This document shows positions 7,543-15,503 of a DNA stretch of 64,000 nt, piece by piece. This DNA is from Stenotrophobium rhamnosiphilum. GTDB taxonomy: Bacteria > Pseudomonadota > Gammaproteobacteria > Nevskiales > Nevskiaceae. A model generated the notes under the pieces. The model was not told the DNA's origin, searched no databases, and saw nothing but the letters and a program-made list of their open reading frames with translations. Position 1 is the first letter of the stretch; the number at the start of each line of letters is the position of its first letter. The position numbers and the translations under genes are program-made. The stretch covers positions 310,001 to 374,000 of the forward strand of contig NZ_QANS01000003.1 of NCBI RefSeq assembly GCF_003052265.1, in the 5' to 3' direction.

Positions 7543-9046
7543 ATTGCGTGCCGCGATCCAATTCTCGATAGCGCACTGCCTCCGCAATGTGCGCACTGTT
7601 GATTGTTTCTACCCCAGCCAAATCCGCAATCGTGCGAGCTACTTTGAGTACGCGGTGATAAGCGCGTGCGGAGAGTGAGAGGCGCGCCATCGCGCTTTCT
7701 AATAATTGCGCTGCGGCTTTTTCGGGTTGGCAATCGCGATCCACTTCTTTGGTGTTGAGTCGTGCATTGGCTTTGCCTGCGCGCTTCAGTTGTCGTGTGC
7801 GACATTGCAAAACGCGCTCGCGCACGAGCACGCTGCTTTCTTCATTGCTGTTTTCTGTTTTGCTGAGTGCGGAGAGTTCAACGCGTGGCACGTGGATGTG
7901 CATGTCGATGCGATCCAACAAGGGCCCGGAAATTTTTGCGCGATAGCGAATTACTTGATCGGGGGTGCAACGACATTTGCCTGAAATGTCGCCGAGATAT
8001 CCGCAGGGGCAGGGATTCATCGCGGCGACAAGTTGAAAGCGCGCGGGGAAATCGGCCTGACGTGCTGCGCGTGAAATGGTGATGGTGCCGCTCTCTAAAG
8101 GTTCGCGAAGAACTTCCAACACGCGTCGATCAAATTCAGGCAGCTCATCTAAAAAAAGCACGCCTTGATGGGCGAGTGTTATTTCACCGGGACGGGGCGA
8201 CGCGCCGCCGCCGACCAATGCCACACCGGAAGCGGTGTGATGTGGCGATCGATACGGTCGCTGACCCCATTTGCGCGCGTCGAAAGTGCCATTGATGGAG
8301 GCCACGGCCGCTACTTCCAAGGCTTCTTCTTCGGTTAATGGCGGCAACAAATCGGGCAGGCGCGTGGCGAGCATGGATTTGCCGGAACCTGGCGGCCCGA
8401 GCATCAGAATCGAATGGTTTCCAGCCGCCGCGATTTCCAGTGCACGCTTGGCTTGATGCTGGCCACGCACTTCGTTGAGATCGGCCGTGAGCTTTGTTGG
8501 TGCAGGCGCGGCCTGCGGCAGGAAGGCTTCCAGCTTGCCCGAATGCAGTGCAGCGCATAACGCACCAAGATGGTGCGCGACAAAAACTTCGGCCCGTCCG
8601 GCGAGTGCGGCTTCTTCACCGCTGGCCTGTGGCACCAGCAAACGGTGACCAGCCGCGGCCGCTTTTAGTGCAGCGGGCAGCATTCCGGGCACGGCGCGGA
8701 TCTCGCCCGATAGCGAAAGCTCGCCAAAAATCTCCATATTTTCAAGAGACTGAGCCGGAATCTGGTTTGAGGCCGCGAGAATGCCGAGGGCAATCGCCAG
8801 ATCAAAGCGGCCGCCTTCTTTGGGCAGATCGGCCGGGGCGAGATTGCAGGTGATGCGGCGGTTGGGAAACTCGTAGCCGCAGGTGTTAATTGCCGCTTTA
8901 ACGCGGTCTTTGGCCTCGCGCACGGCCATTTCTGGCAAACCAACGATGCTGAGAATGGGGAGGCCACCGGCGAGGTGAACCTCAACCGTCACCAGATCCG
9001 CATCGAGACCGTTTTGGGCGCGAGAAAAAACGCGGGCCAGCGCCAT
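7541..9046 (-). CDS. comM: ComM/YifB-family Mg-chelatase-like AAA+ ATPase
   Basis: 501 residues, normal for the family. The N-terminal ChlI-like domain covers ~1-180 (VEVHLAGGLPILSIVGLPEMAV). The AAA+ domain has Walker A GPPGSGKS at 217-224, Walker B VLFLDELPEF, and the Cys-rich insert NPCPCGYLG...CRC. A C-terminal lid follows (LSLSARAYHRVLKVARTIADL). ComM is a hexameric helicase that promotes branch migration during natural transformation in related Gammaproteobacteria. It is followed on the minus strand by the porin 2 terminator; ubiK lies upstream on the same strand. Confidence 0.93.
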   Translation of the reverse strand: MALARVFSRAQNGLDADLVTVEVHLAGGLPILSIVGLPEMAVREAKDRVKAAINTCGYEFPNRRITCNLAPADLPKEGGRFDLAIALGILAASNQIPAQSLENMEIFGELSLSGEIRAVPGMLPAALKAAAAGHRLLVPQASGEEAALAGRAEVFVAHHLGALCAALHSGKLEAFLPQAAPAPTKLTADLNEVRGQHQAKRALEIAAAGNHSILMLGPPGSGKSMLATRLPDLLPPLTEEEALEVAAVASINGTFDARKWGQRPYRSPHHTASGVALVGGGASPRPGEITLAHQGVLFLDELPEFDRRVLEVLREPLESGTITISRAARQADFPARFQLVAAMNPCPCGYLGDISGKCRCTPDQVIRYRAKISGPLLDRIDMHIHVPRVELSALSKTENSNEESSVLVRERVLQCRTRQLKRAGKANARLNTKEVDRDCQPEKAAAQLLESAMARLSLSARAYHRVLKVARTIADLAGVETINSAHIAEAVRYRELDRGTQ

Positions 9047-9155
9047 TTAAGGAAGAAACCGGGTGCGGCAAGTGGACATGGGAAGTTCTCATTACAGCGT
9101 GAGCCTTCCATGGCCAAAATCCGCGCAGCGCCTAGGGCGCCAAGCTTAGAACAGC

Positions 9156-9407
9156 TTAGTTGCCAGACAGCTTTTGTTCGAGAGTTTTGAGCCGCTGCTC
9201 AAGTGCGGCAAGGCGCGACTGCGTGCGTGAAAGCAGCTCTGCCTGTGTATCAAAGCGATCACGCGAGACCAGATCAAAGCGTTCCAGATTGGAGCGCAAA
9301 ATCACGCGGAAATTGTCTTCAAGCTCGCTGCGCAGGCCGCGTAATCCCGGCGGGATGACTTGGCTGAGTTTGGCGGCGATGTCTTCGAGTTGTTTGGGGT
9401 CCAGCAT
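9156..9407 (-). CDS. ubiK: Ubiquinone biosynthesis accessory factor UbiK (YqiC/BMFP)
   Basis: 83 residues from MLDPKQLEDIA, with GGAGCG before the ATG. Upstream in-frame sequence lacks family similarity. N-terminal LDPKQLEDIAAKLSQVIPPG is the conserved UbiK segment; the C-terminal ~35 residues form a coiled coil (LLSRTQSRLAALEQRLKTLEQKL), as in the trimeric membrane-associated family. UbiK assists UbiJ in organising aerobic ubiquinone synthesis. In many Gammaproteobacteria it lies next to comM and glnK, as here. Confidence 0.9.
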   Translation of the reverse strand: MLDPKQLEDIAAKLSQVIPPGLRGLRSELEDNFRVILRSNLERFDLVSRDRFDTQAELLSRTQSRLAALEQRLKTLEQKLSGN

Positions 9408-9463
9408 GAGGCGCTCCGTTTGCGGCAGTTTAGCTGGTTTGCGGATGGACTCAGATGGTTTCG

Positions 9464-9485
9464 TGTCACTCCGTTCGGGATGACA
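9464..9485. repeat. TGTCA...TGACA palindromic repeat, family E copy 1
   Basis: TGTCACTCCGTTCGGGATGACA is an imperfect hairpin related to the longer one at 42590-42620 (TGTCATCCCGAACG arms). It lies between ubiK and glnK. Confidence 0.5.
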
Positions 9486-9570
9486 AGGTAAGGGAGCAGG
9501 CGCTAGATCAGGCCCTTCAAGCCCATCCAACCCTTGTTTTCTCGAAGATTTATGCCCCAATGCACCAAGC

Positions 9571-9586
9571 TGGCACGCTCCGTGCT
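9571..9586 (+). promoter_or_regulatory. Sigma-54 (RpoN) promoter of glnK-amtB
   Basis: TGGCACGCTCCGTGCT has one mismatch to TGGCACG-N4-TTGCW, and its GG and GC elements are exactly ten bases apart. The predicted start near 9597 gives a ~57-base leader before glnK. NtrC-activated sigma-54 promoters before glnK-amtB are well established in Proteobacteria. No clear NtrC site was found upstream. Confidence 0.72.
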
Positions 9587-9590
9587 TTGA

Positions 9591-9992
<402 letters not shown>

Positions 9993-10005
9993 GGAGCCCG
10001 CACAC

Positions 10006-11640
10006 ATGATCCGTAAATTAAGTTACGCATTGTTGCTAGCCGCTGCTTGCGGTTTGGCACCTGCTTGGGCCGAAGAAGCCCCCGCAGCCGAAGCACCTGC
10101 TGCAGAGGCCGCCGCGCCTGCTGCTGCCGTTGCTGCTCCGGCCGTTAAAGAAAAGAAAGCTAAGGTAGCGAAAGTTGCCGAAGCTGCACCTGCACCTGCA
10201 GCGGCTCCAGCTCCGGCTGAAGCAGCACCTGTTGAAGCTGCACCTGCACCAGCAGAAGCCGCTCCAGCAGCAGCTGCACCCGCTGCCGCACCTGCTGAAG
10301 AAGCCAAACCAGTCGCACCTGTCTTCAATGAAGGCAACGTCGCCTGGATGCTGGTTTCGACCGCGTTCGTATTGCTGATGTCACTTCCGGGCCTCGCCCT
10401 GTTCTACGGCGGTATGGTCCGCAGCAAGAACATGGTTTCGACTCTGACGCAGACGTTTGCGATCTTCTCCGTGATCGGCGTGTTGTGGTGCGTTTATGGC
10501 TACAGCTTGGCGTTCAGCGGTACAGGCCCATTCATCGGTACGCTAGACAAGATGTTGCTCAAAGGCGTCGTCTATGATGCTAACGGCTTCTTTACCGCAA
10601 CCGCGACCTTCTCGAAAGGCGTTGTGATTCCGGAACTGCTGTTCGCAGTGTTCCAGATGACCTTTGCTTGCATCACCGTAGCCCTGATTGCTGGTGCCTA
10701 CGCTGAGCGCATGAAGTTCACCGCTGTGATGATCTTCTCGGTGATCTGGTTCACGTTCTCCTACCTGCCAATGGCGCACATGGTTTGGTGGTGGGCGGGT
10801 CCGGATGCTTACACCGGTCTGGATAAAGTAGATGAGATGAACGCAACCGCAGGTTACCTGTGGCAGCTGGGCGCTCTCGACTTCGCTGGCGGTACCGTGG
10901 TGCACATCAACGCCGGTGTTGCCGGTCTGGTTGCAGCCATCATCCTCGGCAAGCGTTCGGGCTACGGCAAAGTTGCGATGGCTCCACACAGCCTCGTGAT
11001 GAGCGCCATCGGTGCAGCACTTCTGTGGTTTGGCTGGTTCGGCTTCAACGCTGGTTCCAACCTCGAAGCCAACGGCTACGCAGTGCTGGCATTTGCTAAC
11101 ACCGCATTCGCTACCGCGGCTGCAGCAGTTGCTTGGTTCTTCGCAGAGTGGATCTTCAAGGGCAAGCCTTCGCTGCTCGGCATCATCTCCGGTGCGATCG
11201 CTGGTCTGGTTGCTATCACCCCGGCTTGCGGCTTCGTCGGCATCGGCGGCGGTCTGATCATCGGTCTGGTTGCTGGTGTGGTCTGCTTCTTCGCGGTGGC
11301 TTACATCAAGAAGTTGCTGGGCTATGACGATGCACTCGATGCATTCGGCGTCCACGCTGTAGGCGGCATCATCGGCGCGATCCTGACCGGTGTGTTCGTT
11401 GATCCAGCCAAGGGCGGCGTCGGCGTGTACAACAACTGGGTCGACATGGTTCCGGGTTACTCCTCCGGCCAGATCTTGATCCAGGTTAAGGCAGTGCTGG
11501 TTGCAGTCGTGCTCAGCGCGGTTGTAACGGCGGTCACCTTGCTGGTTCTCAAGTACACCATCGGCATCCGCGCTTCGGAAGAAGCAGAATCCGAAGGTCT
11601 GGACCTTTCAGAGCACGGCGAAAAGGCTTACAACCCTTAA
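10006..11640 (+). CDS. amtB: Ammonium transporter AmtB, copy 1, with Ala/Pro-rich N-terminal extension
   Basis: 544 residues; AAGGAG precedes the ATG. Signal peptide 1-22, then an ~83-residue low-complexity stretch (23-105) rich in Ala, Pro and Glu, with a lysine patch KEKKAKVAK at 48-56. The 11-helix Amt channel starts near residue 106. Conserved features are LDFAGGTVVH (Asp and first pore His), FGVHAVGGIIG (second pore His) and GLALFYGGMVRSKN after the first helix. The trimer conducts ammonium across the inner membrane and is gated by GlnK. E. coli AmtB has only about ten residues before its first helix, so the extension, probably periplasmic, is unusual in length. Confidence 0.95.
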   Translation: MIRKLSYALLLAAACGLAPAWAEEAPAAEAPAAEAAAPAAAVAAPAVKEKKAKVAKVAEAAPAPAAAPAPAEAAPVEAAPAPAEAAPAAAAPAAAPAEEAKPVAPVFNEGNVAWMLVSTAFVLLMSLPGLALFYGGMVRSKNMVSTLTQTFAIFSVIGVLWCVYGYSLAFSGTGPFIGTLDKMLLKGVVYDANGFFTATATFSKGVVIPELLFAVFQMTFACITVALIAGAYAERMKFTAVMIFSVIWFTFSYLPMAHMVWWWAGPDAYTGLDKVDEMNATAGYLWQLGALDFAGGTVVHINAGVAGLVAAIILGKRSGYGKVAMAPHSLVMSAIGAALLWFGWFGFNAGSNLEANGYAVLAFANTAFATAAAAVAWFFAEWIFKGKPSLLGIISGAIAGLVAITPACGFVGIGGGLIIGLVAGVVCFFAVAYIKKLLGYDDALDAFGVHAVGGIIGAILTGVFVDPAKGGVGVYNNWVDMVPGYSSGQILIQVKAVLVAVVLSAVVTAVTLLVLKYTIGIRASEEAESEGLDLSEHGEKAYNP

Positions 11641-11660
11641 TAGTCTCCTCGGGAGGAATA

Positions 11661-11692
11661 GGGCGCGTCTGGCAACAGGCGCGCCCTTTTCT
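11661..11692 (+). terminator. Terminator of the first glnK-amtB cassette
   Basis: GGGCGCG, a 12-base loop, CGCGCCC and TTTTCT. Confidence 0.8.
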
Positions 11693-11747
11693 ATTGGCGG
11701 GGACGAACGTGTAAACTTGCGGCGGAAAATTCTGAGGACGCCGTAAC

Positions 11748-12086
11748 ATGAAAATGCTCATCGCCATCATCAAGCCCTTTAAGCTCGACGCTGTACGCGA
11801 AGCACTCGCCGACATCGGCGTGCAAGGCATGACCGTTACCGAAGTTCGCGGATTTGGCCGTCAGAAAGGCCACACTGAGTTGTACCGCGGCGCGGAATAC
11901 ACCGTCGACCTGCTGCCTAAGATCAAACTTGAAGTTGCACTCGCACCTGACATGGTCGAGCGCGCTGTTGATGCCATTGCCAAGTCTGCCAAGACGGGCC
12001 AGATCGGCGACGGCAAAATCTTTGTCTACGACCTCAATCAGACCGTGCGCATCCGCACCGGCGAATCCGGCGTCGAAGCCGTTTAA
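11748..12086 (+). CDS. glnK: Nitrogen regulatory protein P-II, copy 2
   Basis: 112 residues, closely similar to copy 1 and identical in the first part of the T-loop ([18 protein letters not shown]51 present). Differences lie in VDLLPKIKLEVALAPDMVERAVDAI and near the C-terminus (SGVEAV). It lies directly before a second amtB, so it is probably the cognate GlnK of that transporter. No sigma-54 motif is seen in the short upstream gap, so it may depend on read-through or its own sigma-70 promoter. GlnB is an alternative name; context favours GlnK. Confidence 0.92.
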   Translation: MKMLIAIIKPFKLDAVREALADIGVQGMTVTEVRGFGRQKGHTELYRGAEYTVDLLPKIKLEVALAPDMVERAVDAIAKSAKTGQIGDGKIFVYDLNQTVRIRTGESGVEAV

Positions 12087-12104
12087 CTCCTTCGTTTTTC
12101 AATT

Positions 12105-12128
12105 CCGGCCGCTTTAGCGGCCGGTTTC
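12105..12128 (+). terminator. GC-rich hairpin between glnK copy 2 and amtB copy 2
   Basis: CCGGCCGCT-TT-AGCGGCCGG followed by only TTT. It may be a weak terminator or attenuator that lowers expression of the second amtB relative to glnK. Confidence 0.55.
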
Positions 12129-12150
12129 ATATCTGCTCGAGATTTTTCGC

Positions 12151-13455
12151 ATGAAAATTTTTAGCCGCGCATTCGCGCTGATCAGTTTGGCCCTGCTGCC
12201 CTGCGCAGCATTTGCGGATGACGCCATCAACTCTGGCGACACCGCATGGATTCTCACCTCTATCGCCCTCGTGCTGTTCATGACCTTGCCAGGTCTTGCA
12301 CTGTTCTACGGCGGCTTGGTGCGCGCGAAGAACGTGTTGTCGGTACTCATGCAGTGCTTTGCGATCACCTGCATCGTTTCGCTGCTGTGGATCATTGGTC
12401 TCTACAGCCTGACGTTTGCACCGGGCGGTCCTTTGATTGGCGGCCTCAGCAAAATGTTTATGGCTGGCGTCACCGTTGATTCAAAAAGCGGCACGCTGCC
12501 AGAAGTTGTGTTCTCGATGTTCCAGCTCACCTTCGCCGTGATCACGCCTGCGCTGATCGTTGGTGGTTTTGCTGAACGCATGAAGTTTTCTGCGATGCTG
12601 ATTTTCAGCGCGCTGTGGTCCATCGTGGTTTACGCACCCGTGTGTCATTGGGTGTGGGCTGCAGACGGTTGGCTCTACACGCGCGGCCTGATCGACTTTG
12701 CTGGCGGCACTGTTGTGCACATCACGGCCGGTACTGCGGCATTGGTTGCCGCCATCGTGATGGGCCGTCGCAGTGGCTACGGCACCGCACCGATGATGCC
12801 GCACAACCTCACGATGACAGTGACGGGCGCGGGCATGCTCTGGGTTGGCTGGTTTGGTTTCAACGGCGGCTCTGCATTGGCTGCGAATGGCAATGCTGGC
12901 ATGGCGATTTTGGTGACGCACACTTCCGCAGCTGCAGGCGCAATCGCTTGGTCGGTGATGGAATTGGTGAAGTACAAAAAAGCATCGGCACTCGGCATGG
13001 TCACCGGCATGGTCGCGGGCCTCGGCACAATCACGCCAGCTGCAGGTGCGGTTGGCCCTGGCGGCGCGCTGTTGATTGGTCTGATTGCAGGTTACGTTTG
13101 CTTCAACGCCACGCACATTCTCAAGCGCAAATTGTTGATCGATGATTCGCTCGATGTTTTCCCAGTGCACGGCGTCGGCGGCATCATCGGCACCTTGATG
13201 GCTGGCATCTTTGCTTCCAGCACACTCGGCGTTTTCAGCGGCAAGGGTTACGCAGAAGGCATGGACATGCTTTCGCAAGTTGGCGTACAGGCGCTCGGCG
13301 TTGTTTCTGTCGGCGCATACACCGCCATCGTGACTTACGTGCTGCTCAAGCTGGTGCAGAAGTTGGTCGGTCTGCGCGTGAATGCAGAAGGCGAATACGC
13401 GGGTTTGGATACTTCAGAGCACAACGAACGTGGATACGATCTCGGAACGCTTTAA
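12151..13455 (+). CDS. amtB: Ammonium transporter AmtB, copy 2
   Basis: 434 residues, standard Amt length. Signal peptide MKIFSRAFALISLALLPCAAFA is followed almost directly by the first helix, without the long extension of copy 1. Key residues are present: LIDFAGGTVVH and FPVHGVGGIIG (pore histidines) and GLALFYGGLVRAKN. It ends ERGYDLGTL after the conserved C-terminal gating segment GLDTSEHNERGYD. It forms a second glnK-amtB unit in tandem with the first. Confidence 0.95.
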   Translation: MKIFSRAFALISLALLPCAAFADDAINSGDTAWILTSIALVLFMTLPGLALFYGGLVRAKNVLSVLMQCFAITCIVSLLWIIGLYSLTFAPGGPLIGGLSKMFMAGVTVDSKSGTLPEVVFSMFQLTFAVITPALIVGGFAERMKFSAMLIFSALWSIVVYAPVCHWVWAADGWLYTRGLIDFAGGTVVHITAGTAALVAAIVMGRRSGYGTAPMMPHNLTMTVTGAGMLWVGWFGFNGGSALAANGNAGMAILVTHTSAAAGAIAWSVMELVKYKKASALGMVTGMVAGLGTITPAAGAVGPGGALLIGLIAGYVCFNATHILKRKLLIDDSLDVFPVHGVGGIIGTLMAGIFASSTLGVFSGKGYAEGMDMLSQVGVQALGVVSVGAYTAIVTYVLLKLVQKLVGLRVNAEGEYAGLDTSEHNERGYDLGTL

Positions 13456-13474
13456 GTTAAATCCGCATTAAAAG

Positions 13475-13504
13475 AAGAGGCCGCTAAATGCGGCCTCTTT
13501 TTAT
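13475..13504 (+). terminator. Terminator of amtB copy 2
   Basis: AAGAGGCCGC-TAAAT-GCGGCCTCTT followed by TTTAT. Confidence 0.9.
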
Positions 13505-13520
13505 TGGCACTGATGTAAAT

Positions 13521-13651
13521 GTAGGGTGGGTAGAGCGCAGCGAAACCCACCGCTTGCACACGCTAAAGAGATGGTGGGTTTCGCTGTGCTCGGCAATTGC
13601 TCCATGCATTGCTCTACCTCGGGCATCCATGCCCTCGTCTACCCACCCTAC
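13521..13651. repeat. GTAG-type compound palindromic repeat, family A copy 2
   Basis: 131 bases, same length and organisation as 2094-2224, with the right-hand ~70 bases nearly identical. It lies between convergent genes, and its final bases form the TAG stop codon of the CDGSH gene on the minus strand. Confidence 0.85.
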
Positions 13652-13902
13652 CGTGGCAATTTGTTATGAGTGCCGTCGCAATGCGGTTTGGTTTTGGCAT
13701 ATTTACAGCCACACAACCAAAGCGTTCCAGTTCGAGGCGTGACGGTCACTTTGATCGGCTTAAAGCTGGTGTCTTTATGTGAGCCATCGCAGAACGGTTG
13801 CGTCAGAGAGCGCCCACAGGAACACCAAAAATATTCTCCCGGCGCCAGATCCATCATGAAAGGCTTACACGCTGCGATCACGGGTTTTTCAGCGTCGCTC
13901 AT
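13648..13902 (-). CDS. Dual CDGSH iron-sulfur domain protein
   Basis: 84 residues from MSDAEKPVIAACKP; more upstream codons lack similarity. It contains two CDGSH-type 2Fe-2S motifs, CSCGRSLTQPFCDGSH (~27-42) and CGCKYAKTKPHCDGTH (~63-78), each with three cysteines and one histidine. This tandem form resembles bacterial and CISD3-type proteins implicated in redox or iron-sulfur handling. The frame ends inside repeat family A (KLPR then TAG). It is transcribed away from the DUF4124 gene, sharing an 81-base divergent promoter region. Confidence 0.88.
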   Translation of the reverse strand: MSDAEKPVIAACKPFMMDLAPGEYFWCSCGRSLTQPFCDGSHKDTSFKPIKVTVTPRTGTLWLCGCKYAKTKPHCDGTHNKLPR

Positions 13903-13983
13903 CAGCCAATCCCATTTGTGGTTTTCCTTCGGCGATTCTAAGCGATAGACTCGGGCTAACTTGTTTCGCCGGATGGAGTATTC

Positions 13984-14406
13984 ATGTTGATGCGGCTTTC
14001 TGTGGTGGTGATGGGACTGTGCATGGCGTCGTTGGCGTCTGTGTCGATGGCGCAGGCCGGCGTTTATAAATGGAAAGATGCCAACGGTCGCGTGCATTAC
14101 GGTGATCAAGCTCCGAGCGGCGCCGAGAAGGTCAAGACTGGCCCTGACAACGGCGAAGCCGCGCCAGCAGAAGGCAACAGCGCTGACGCAGACAAACAAA
14201 ACCAAAAGAAGATCGAAGAGTGCAGCCGCAAGCGCGATCAGCTCGCGACGTACAAAAAGGCCTCACGCATTGTTGAAACCGACTCGCTCGGCAATCAAAA
14301 AGAATTCAACGATGAAGAGCGTGTGAAGCTGATCGAGAAAACGCAGAAGCAGATTGCAGATGGTTGCGGTGAATTGACTGAATCGAATGGCGCGTCAGTA
14401 AATTAG
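13984..14406 (+). CDS. DUF4124 domain periplasmic protein
   Basis: 140 residues. Signal peptide to about residue 25 (SMAQA). Then the DUF4124 motif GVYKWKDANGRVHYGDQAP, which is common in exported proteins of Gammaproteobacteria. A charged helical region follows with two cysteines (IEECSRK...DGCGEL) that may form a disulfide. GGAG precedes the first ATG. Function is unknown; such proteins are usually periplasmic. Confidence 0.82.
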   Translation: MLMRLSVVVMGLCMASLASVSMAQAGVYKWKDANGRVHYGDQAPSGAEKVKTGPDNGEAAPAEGNSADADKQNQKKIEECSRKRDQLATYKKASRIVETDSLGNQKEFNDEERVKLIEKTQKQIADGCGELTESNGASVN

Positions 14407-14463
14407 TTTTAATTAGATTAATAAAAATAAAAAAAGCAATATTTTATAACAGTGTAGCTCAAT

Positions 14464-14499
14464 AAAAAGCCCGAAGCGGGAGACCGCTTCGGGCTTTTT
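14464..14499. terminator. Bidirectional terminator between the DUF4124 gene and speE
   Basis: AAAAAGCCCGAAGCGG and CCGCTTCGGGCTTTTT form a long perfect stem, with A- and T-runs on both sides; it serves two convergent genes. Confidence 0.93.
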
Positions 14500-14513
14500 A
14501 TTGCTTGAAGGCC

Positions 14514-15371
14514 TTAGCCGATTTTAGCCAGCGCCTTCTTCACAAAGTTAGGCAGCGCAAATGCGGCCTTGTGCGTATCAACGTTGTAGAAGTTGGTGTC
14601 GAGCGCTTCAATCGCCTTCTCATCCAGACGCTGCGCCAGCGGGTTAGCCTGCTTGGTCGCAATCGAACCCGACCACCAGCCTGACGGATAAATCGGCTGT
14701 GGGAAGTGCAGCAAATGCGTCTGCGCAAAACCGGCGTCACGCATGGCCTGATGCATTTCAGTGATGAGGTCGAGCAGCAACAATGGCGATTCCGACTGCT
14801 GAACCAGCATGCCGTCTGGGGCCAGTGCCTTGATGCAGTCCAGATAAAACTTTTTGCCGAACAGACCTTCCGCTGGGCCGACAGGGTCGGTCGAGTCGAT
14901 GATGATCAGGTCGATCGAGCCAGGCTTGGCGTCCTTCATCCACTGAATGCCGTCGCCAAAGAACAGCGTGGCGCGCGGATCGTTGTTCTTGTCGCACAGC
15001 TCGGGGAAATGGATTTCAGCGAGGCGCGTGACGCGCTCGTCGATTTCAACCTGCGTCGCCGACTGCACTTCAGGGTGCTTCAGCACTTCACGCAGCGTGC
15101 CGCAGTCGCCGCCACCAACAATAACGACGTTCTTCGGGTTCGGGTGCGAGTTCAGTGCTGGGTGCGACATCATCTCGTGATAGAGAAAGTTGTCGAGCGT
15201 CGAGACCATGGTGCAGCCGTCGATCGTCATCAGCTTGCCGAAGGTTTCAGTCTGCCAGATCTCGATTTCTTGATAGGGCGACTTTTCGGAATGCAGCTTG
15301 ACGGCCTTCAGCGAAAACGCGCTGCCGGTCTTTTCAAAAGCTTCGGAAAACCAAGTTTGATCGAGTGCCAT
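14514..15371 (-). CDS. speE: Spermidine synthase
   Basis: 285 residues, the normal SpeE length. The aminopropyltransferase motifs VVIVGGGDCGTLREVLKH, the acidic DGIQWM and the catalytic DLIIIDSTDPVGPAEGLF are intact. It transfers an aminopropyl group from decarboxylated SAM to putrescine in the cytosol. AGGAGCCCGTC before the ATG fixes the start. It is divergent from speA (132-base gap), so the two ends of the arginine-agmatine-putrescine-spermidine route share a control region; no speD is present in the window. Confidence 0.95.
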   Translation of the reverse strand: MALDQTWFSEAFEKTGSAFSLKAVKLHSEKSPYQEIEIWQTETFGKLMTIDGCTMVSTLDNFLYHEMMSHPALNSHPNPKNVVIVGGGDCGTLREVLKHPEVQSATQVEIDERVTRLAEIHFPELCDKNNDPRATLFFGDGIQWMKDAKPGSIDLIIIDSTDPVGPAEGLFGKKFYLDCIKALAPDGMLVQQSESPLLLLDLITEMHQAMRDAGFAQTHLLHFPQPIYPSGWWSGSIATKQANPLAQRLDEKAIEALDTNFYNVDTHKAAFALPNFVKKALAKIG

Positions 15372-15503
15372 GACGGGCTCCTAAATGAAGGCCGCGATTA
15401 TATAAGGTCGTAAGTGACAAACGGGAGTCATGAAACTCAGCGAGACTAGGGCCAAAGCCTTAGAATTCGCGCAATTTCATCCATCTTTTCGCCGGATACC
15501 GAC

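Noticed and set aside
9561-9586. NtrC-type site GCACC-N-GGCAC overlapping the glnK promoter
   Set aside because: The second half is in direct, not inverted, orientation and the site overlaps the -24 region, unlike true enhancer sites.
10023-10337. Long Ala/Gly-rich open frame opposite the AmtB 1 extension
   Set aside because: It is the mirror of the Ala/Pro codons of amtB; such GC-rich repeats stay open in several frames.
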